DNA of 64,000 bases, from assembly GCA_051453625.1 (NCBI GenBank), contig JBOZIK010000001.1, forward strand, positions 107,053,474-107,117,473, in the 5' to 3' direction. A program made the translations under genes and the position numbers. The DNA is from Welwitschia mirabilis (lineage: Eukaryota; Gnetophyta; Gnetopsida; Welwitschiales). The notes under the pieces are model-generated. The model had not been told where the DNA came from, made no database searches, and saw only the letters and a list, made by a program, of their open reading frames with translations. Positions 60,138 to 64,000 of this stretch are shown in pieces; the first letter of the stretch is position 1, and every line of letters starts with the position of its first letter.

Positions 60138-60142
60138 AAGAC
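60138..60142. repeat. target-site duplication, right (AAGAC)
   Basis: Exact partner of 48745-48749. Together they show that the whole 11.4-kb LTR-internal-LTR-internal-LTR block occupies one insertion site. Confidence 0.75.
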
Positions 60143-61976
60143 CTCTTAGATAAGCATAAGAAATTAATAGAGGATAATTAAGATTTAGATACATCTATGT
60201 CTAGTAAAAATGTATACAGAATTTGAAGAGATCTTGGATAAATAGAAAAGAATGATAGAATAGCTATAAACTAAAGATGTTTATATCCAATAGAGATGTC
60301 TATAACATCTAAATATGTCTATAAAGTTTAAAGAATTTTATTCTAGATTAAAATAGAATAATAAAATAGCCATTAAATATTTTAGATGTAACCTTTTTAG
60401 ATGCTACTGAATGAATAATGAAATACTAGAATAAACATATGTTTCATCATGAATTTTAAATGTTAAATAGCATCATATATTTCAAAAAGTATAATATTAA
60501 GATTCATTCAAATTCGATTATACTATAATGTAAAGAAATAAAATTTTAAGAGTAATCTAAATTTTTTATTTTATTAATAAGATTGTTGCATACTAATAAC
60601 CTTATAATAAGAACTAATGGCTTTCTAAGATGTACATACTTGCATTATGATATGCATGTGATATATGCTATTATGAGGCAACAATACTACAAGAGGAGTC
60701 ATTTTACTTTTTAGTACATGTTGATAAATATGCTTATCAATAGCTTATTAAAAATCAATAAATTGTAAAAGGAAGATCTATTACTACATAAAAGTGAAAA
60801 CCACATCTAATTTAGTTACTAAAAAATCATGATGTAATAAGCATATATTGATGGTTAATGATTTATAGAAATGTCACAATTTGAAGTGAATGGACTTATT
60901 CTTAGCTAACAGAAACACAATAGAATTCTATTTAAAGTTGACAATTAATAGAAAAAACATATGAAAAATTATCATAGTTTATCACCTATTAATGAAGTTG
61001 CAACATTAAGAACTATCACTTGTTGATAAGCCTTAACATCAGATTCAATATTATTTTGTCATCATGTAACATGAGAAAGTTAATGATAACACTAATAAGT
61101 ATAAGATATGTTTTTATAATAGCAATTCAACTTCTTTCAATGAATATATAATTAAAATTAAAGATTTAATACATGACATTGATGTTTAATATACTTTTCA
61201 TTCTAATTTGTCAAAAAATTTCCAATGGAAATTCCTTTTAAATCTAACCCTTTCATTTAACAAAAGGGACTAGGATTGTTTTAATTAACTTGGAAATACA
61301 TTTAATTCTTCTTATACTTTTTATTTTTCTTTATAATAAAAATCTATTTTAGTGCTTATTTATTTCATCTTTAATTTAATTTGTTTCTACAACATGTAAT
61401 CTATTAGAGGGTTTTTTGCTAAAATGTTATTGGAATGTATTTGAGCTATGTTCTTTAATTTAGTTATTTAACTTTTTATTTTGTTTTCAGATTTTTATTC
61501 TTTATTATTATTACATACAAATGTAATAATTATAGTTAAATGTCCAAGTTGATTTTACTCTAGATTCATCTATATATTTATTAGTAATCAATTTATATGT
61601 CATTCCATTATCCTTTAAGGTATTTTTACTAGGGTGACAAACTAATAGCATTATAAAATCCATAGTTTTCATCTTTCTCTTAGTTTATATTAAAGTTGAA
61701 ATGAACTATTTCTTATTTATTTTATTTTTTAACAACATTTATTTCTAATTATAGTTATTTAATTCATTAATTAGTATATGTAATTAGTCAATCCTAGTTT
61801 CTATTATCTTGCATCCAAATTCAAATGCTTCCTAGGATATGATAAGACTAATTGTAATTAGATTATCTAGTTTTTCATCACTCCTTAATTATTAACACTA
61901 TCTCTACGAAAGTGAAAATGATTTAAGATCTTGAAATAGGTTGAATTAATCTTTATCTTTTAAATTTCTTGAATTT
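60143..61976. other. host AT-rich DNA, no recognisable gene
   Basis: The first 190 bp continue the AGATGTCTATA motif repeat seen at 48361-48744. The rest has no sustained reading frame, LTR end or array that I can support. Confidence 0.45.
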
Positions 61977-61991
61977 TGTTATTAACAAACG

Positions 61992-63702
61992 TGGATCGAC
62001 CCTAGAGGGGGTGAATAGGTCATTTTCAAATTTCTCTCTTCTTGTTGTTCAATAACCTACAAAAACCAATACACAAAAATATACTAAAACAAGGTATATA
62101 CTGGTGGATAAAACCACCCTTCAGCCTTGTAGACTCCTTGTCCTAGCTGGCATGTATTAACTCAAATGATTGGTTTTCAAGCTCATCAAATAACTTTTCA
62201 CAACCAATGAGGATTTTGTGGCTTATCCTCAATCAAGAATAAAGAAAAGTGAGATGGATGCATAAATTCATAGATGTGTTCTCTAAGGTACAACTATCTT
62301 CTTTGCAATGAGATGTAATAATGCAAGTACAACAGGAATCTGAATCTTTTAAGAAAAGTTCAAATATGCAAGTGAAATGTATATCAATTCCAGTTCTATC
62401 ATAGATCTATCAATAATCATCTCTTTTTCTAGTGTTTAGAGGAAGGATTTTATAATAGAGGGAAATCATGAGACCATTTACCCTCAAGAAAATAAACCAT
62501 TACAACTTTTTAAGGAACTGTTGTGTTCATAACGGATATAATTTTTTATCGCAAGGTTGACCTTCTATTGTATTTGGTCGACCATAAATGCGGTCACCCT
62601 TATATTAATTTTTAATTACCCTGGCCTTTTGCAGATTTTCTCAGTATAAGATGTAGTGCAAGATCGGTCTTCCTTGTGAAAATACTCAGTCGCCCTTGAC
62701 TAGGTCACCTATATCATTATGCTAGTTCACCCTTAATGCTGTCAATAGGACTTCTGCTGCATGTTGTAAGGTCACCCATCTAGATATATTCGATCACCTA
62801 TATCTCTATCTAGAAGGGGCTTACTGCNNNNNNNNNNNNNNNNNNNNNNNNNNNNNNNNNNNNNNNNNNNNNNNNNNNNNNNNNNNNNNNNNNNNNNNNN
62901 NNNNNNNNNNNNNNNNNNNNNNNNNNNTCCGATCTATCCATAATCATCTCTCTTTCTAGTGTTTAGAGGAAGGCTTTTATAATAGAGGGAAGCCATGAGA
63001 TCATTTACCCCCAAGGAAAGAAACCGTTGCAACTTTTTAAGAAACCGTTGTGCTTTTTTGATGAACCATTGTGTTCATAACGGATATAATTTTTTTATTG
63101 CAAGGTCAACCTTTCGTTGTATTTAGTCGACCACAAATATGATTGCCCTTATCTTAATGTTCAGTCACCCTAGATTCTTGCAGATTTTCTTAGTAAAGGA
63201 TGTGGTGCAAGATTGGTCTCCCTTGTAAAAATACTAAGTTGCCCTTGAATAGTTCACCCGTATCATTATGATAGATCGCCCGTAATGCTGTCAGTAGAAC
63301 TTCTACTGCATGTCGTAAGGTCAACCATCTAGATATCTTCGGTCACCCATATCTCTATCTAGAAGGAGCTTACTGCATATCATGCAGTTACCCTAACTAA
63401 AGTTTGTGGTCACCCTTGTCTTTAGCAGGTTTAAGTTCATTATATATGATGCGGTCACCCATGTGAAGAATCTTGATCACCCTTATAGATAGCAGATTAA
63501 ATCAGTCCAAGTGAAATGCAGTCGCCCTTATGATTATGGTGGACACCCTTGGGTTGATCGGTGTTCATTATGTTGTTAGTGATCGGTCACCCAGAATATA
63601 ATGTGTTGTCGCCCAGATCTAAATCAGTGTTGACAGTTCTTGAACATTAAGACTAACTTATAGAAACTCATTAAATTAATCAATAATAATGGGTTTTCAA
63701 CA
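61992..63702 (-). repeat. 3' LTR of a minus-strand element, with GGTCACCC repeats
   Basis: The right end on the minus strand is TGTTGAAAACCC, immediately preceded by a polypurine tract. The left end carries CCTAGAGGGGGTGAATAGG, a wording often found near plant LTR ends. The exact left boundary (61977 or 61992) is uncertain. Between 62540 and 63620 a CpG-containing core like CGGTCGCCCTT, mostly decayed to GGTCACCC, recurs more than 20 times. A 100-N gap (62828-62927) is flanked by a roughly 430-bp repeat (62395-62827 and 62928-63376, about 10% different). Confidence 0.6.
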
Positions 63703-63729
63703 AACTTCCCCTTTGTTTTTAATTAAGGA
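63703..63729 (-). other. polypurine tract at right LTR
   Basis: The minus strand reads AAAACAAAGGGGAAGTT, then TGTTGAAAAC of the LTR. It shows that the element body lies to the right, outside this window. Confidence 0.65.
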
Positions 63730-64000
63730 AAAACAATAGTTTAACATCTGGGTTCTTTTCCTAACTCATTTAACTTGGAAAATTATTGAATTTAAATGAT
63801 TTTTATATATATAAAAATCATTAGAAGAAACATAAGTAAGTTGCACAAAAATAAGCTTCTTTGCATTACTCAAATAAGTTTCATTACATCTGAAAGTTAT
63901 AATCTGATTAACTTATAATACACAGAAGTGACACAGATGTTACAAAAACTTTTCTCCTCCTTTTTGATGAAATCAAGGATGGGGAGGACACAAAAAGACT
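63730..64000 (-). other. 3' end of internal region of the right-edge element
   Basis: AT-rich sequence right of the polypurine tract, without a coding motif in the part visible. A second TCCTCCTTTTTGATGAAATC phrase near 63955 resembles wording common at the 3' end of copia-type internal regions. Confidence 0.35.

Noticed and set aside
1-64000. tRNA, rRNA or other structural RNA genes
   Set aside because: No cloverleaf with conserved A and B boxes or rRNA core sequence was seen by eye; a tRNAscan/Infernal run would settle it.

Overview
This window looks like intergenic, repeat-filled DNA from a large seed-plant nuclear genome. It is very AT-rich and has no intact host gene. Nearly everything recognisable is a decayed plant retroelement: Ty3/gypsy of the Athila/Tat type, a second Ty3/gypsy element with a chromovirus-like pol, a Sirevirus-like Ty1/copia element, and a plant LINE. 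The short gene fragments present resemble plant proteins (ribosomal protein L21, a PADRE/DUF4228 protein, the XPD/UVH6 helicase). Many in-frame stops sit where related proteins have Gln, Arg or Trp codons, the pattern left by C-to-T decay of methylated DNA. A low-GC gymnosperm would fit, but the sequence does not prove it. Layout: 1-9937 is a minus-strand Athila-like block (here 'T1') with three LTRs and two internal regions (LTR-internal-LTR-gap-internal-LTR). Its pol is reduced to a protease and a junction of the start of RT with the end of integrase. 9938-14300 is a minus-strand Ty3/gypsy pol with integrase, RNase H, RT, protease and gag in order, all broken. 14340-17279 holds a CpG-decayed minisatellite, a TATA box and a long broken plus-strand reading frame of unknown family. 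19540-24480 is an island of more normal base composition with host gene fragments (RPL21, PADRE, XPD) and a GC-rich unassigned insert. 24760-26600 is another minus-strand Athila/Tat remnant. 26600-30300 is featureless AT-rich DNA. 30300-32600 is a LINE (endonuclease plus reverse transcriptase, minus strand). 34530-37090 is a degenerate tandem array of about 90-105 bp units. 38595 marks a primer-binding site and LTR start. 39843-48360 is a deleted plus-strand copia element with both LTRs. 48750-60137 is a second Athila-related block ('T2') with three LTRs and two internal regions, flanked by a perfect 5-bp target-site duplication (AAGAC). 61992-63702 is the 3' LTR of a minus-strand element whose body lies beyond the right edge. 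No gene cooperation can be claimed, because nothing here is intact. The points of interest are element architecture: two tandem LTR-internal-LTR-internal-LTR composites; a recurring GTCATCC...GGATGAC imperfect palindrome in both T1 and T2; an unrecognised coiled-coil-like reading frame in the gag position of T2, which shows no pol; CpG-decayed minisatellites; and an XPD fragment lacking its ATP-binding segment. Several assembly gaps of exactly 100 N are flanked by the same sequence on both sides, so some apparent duplications are probably unmerged contig ends.
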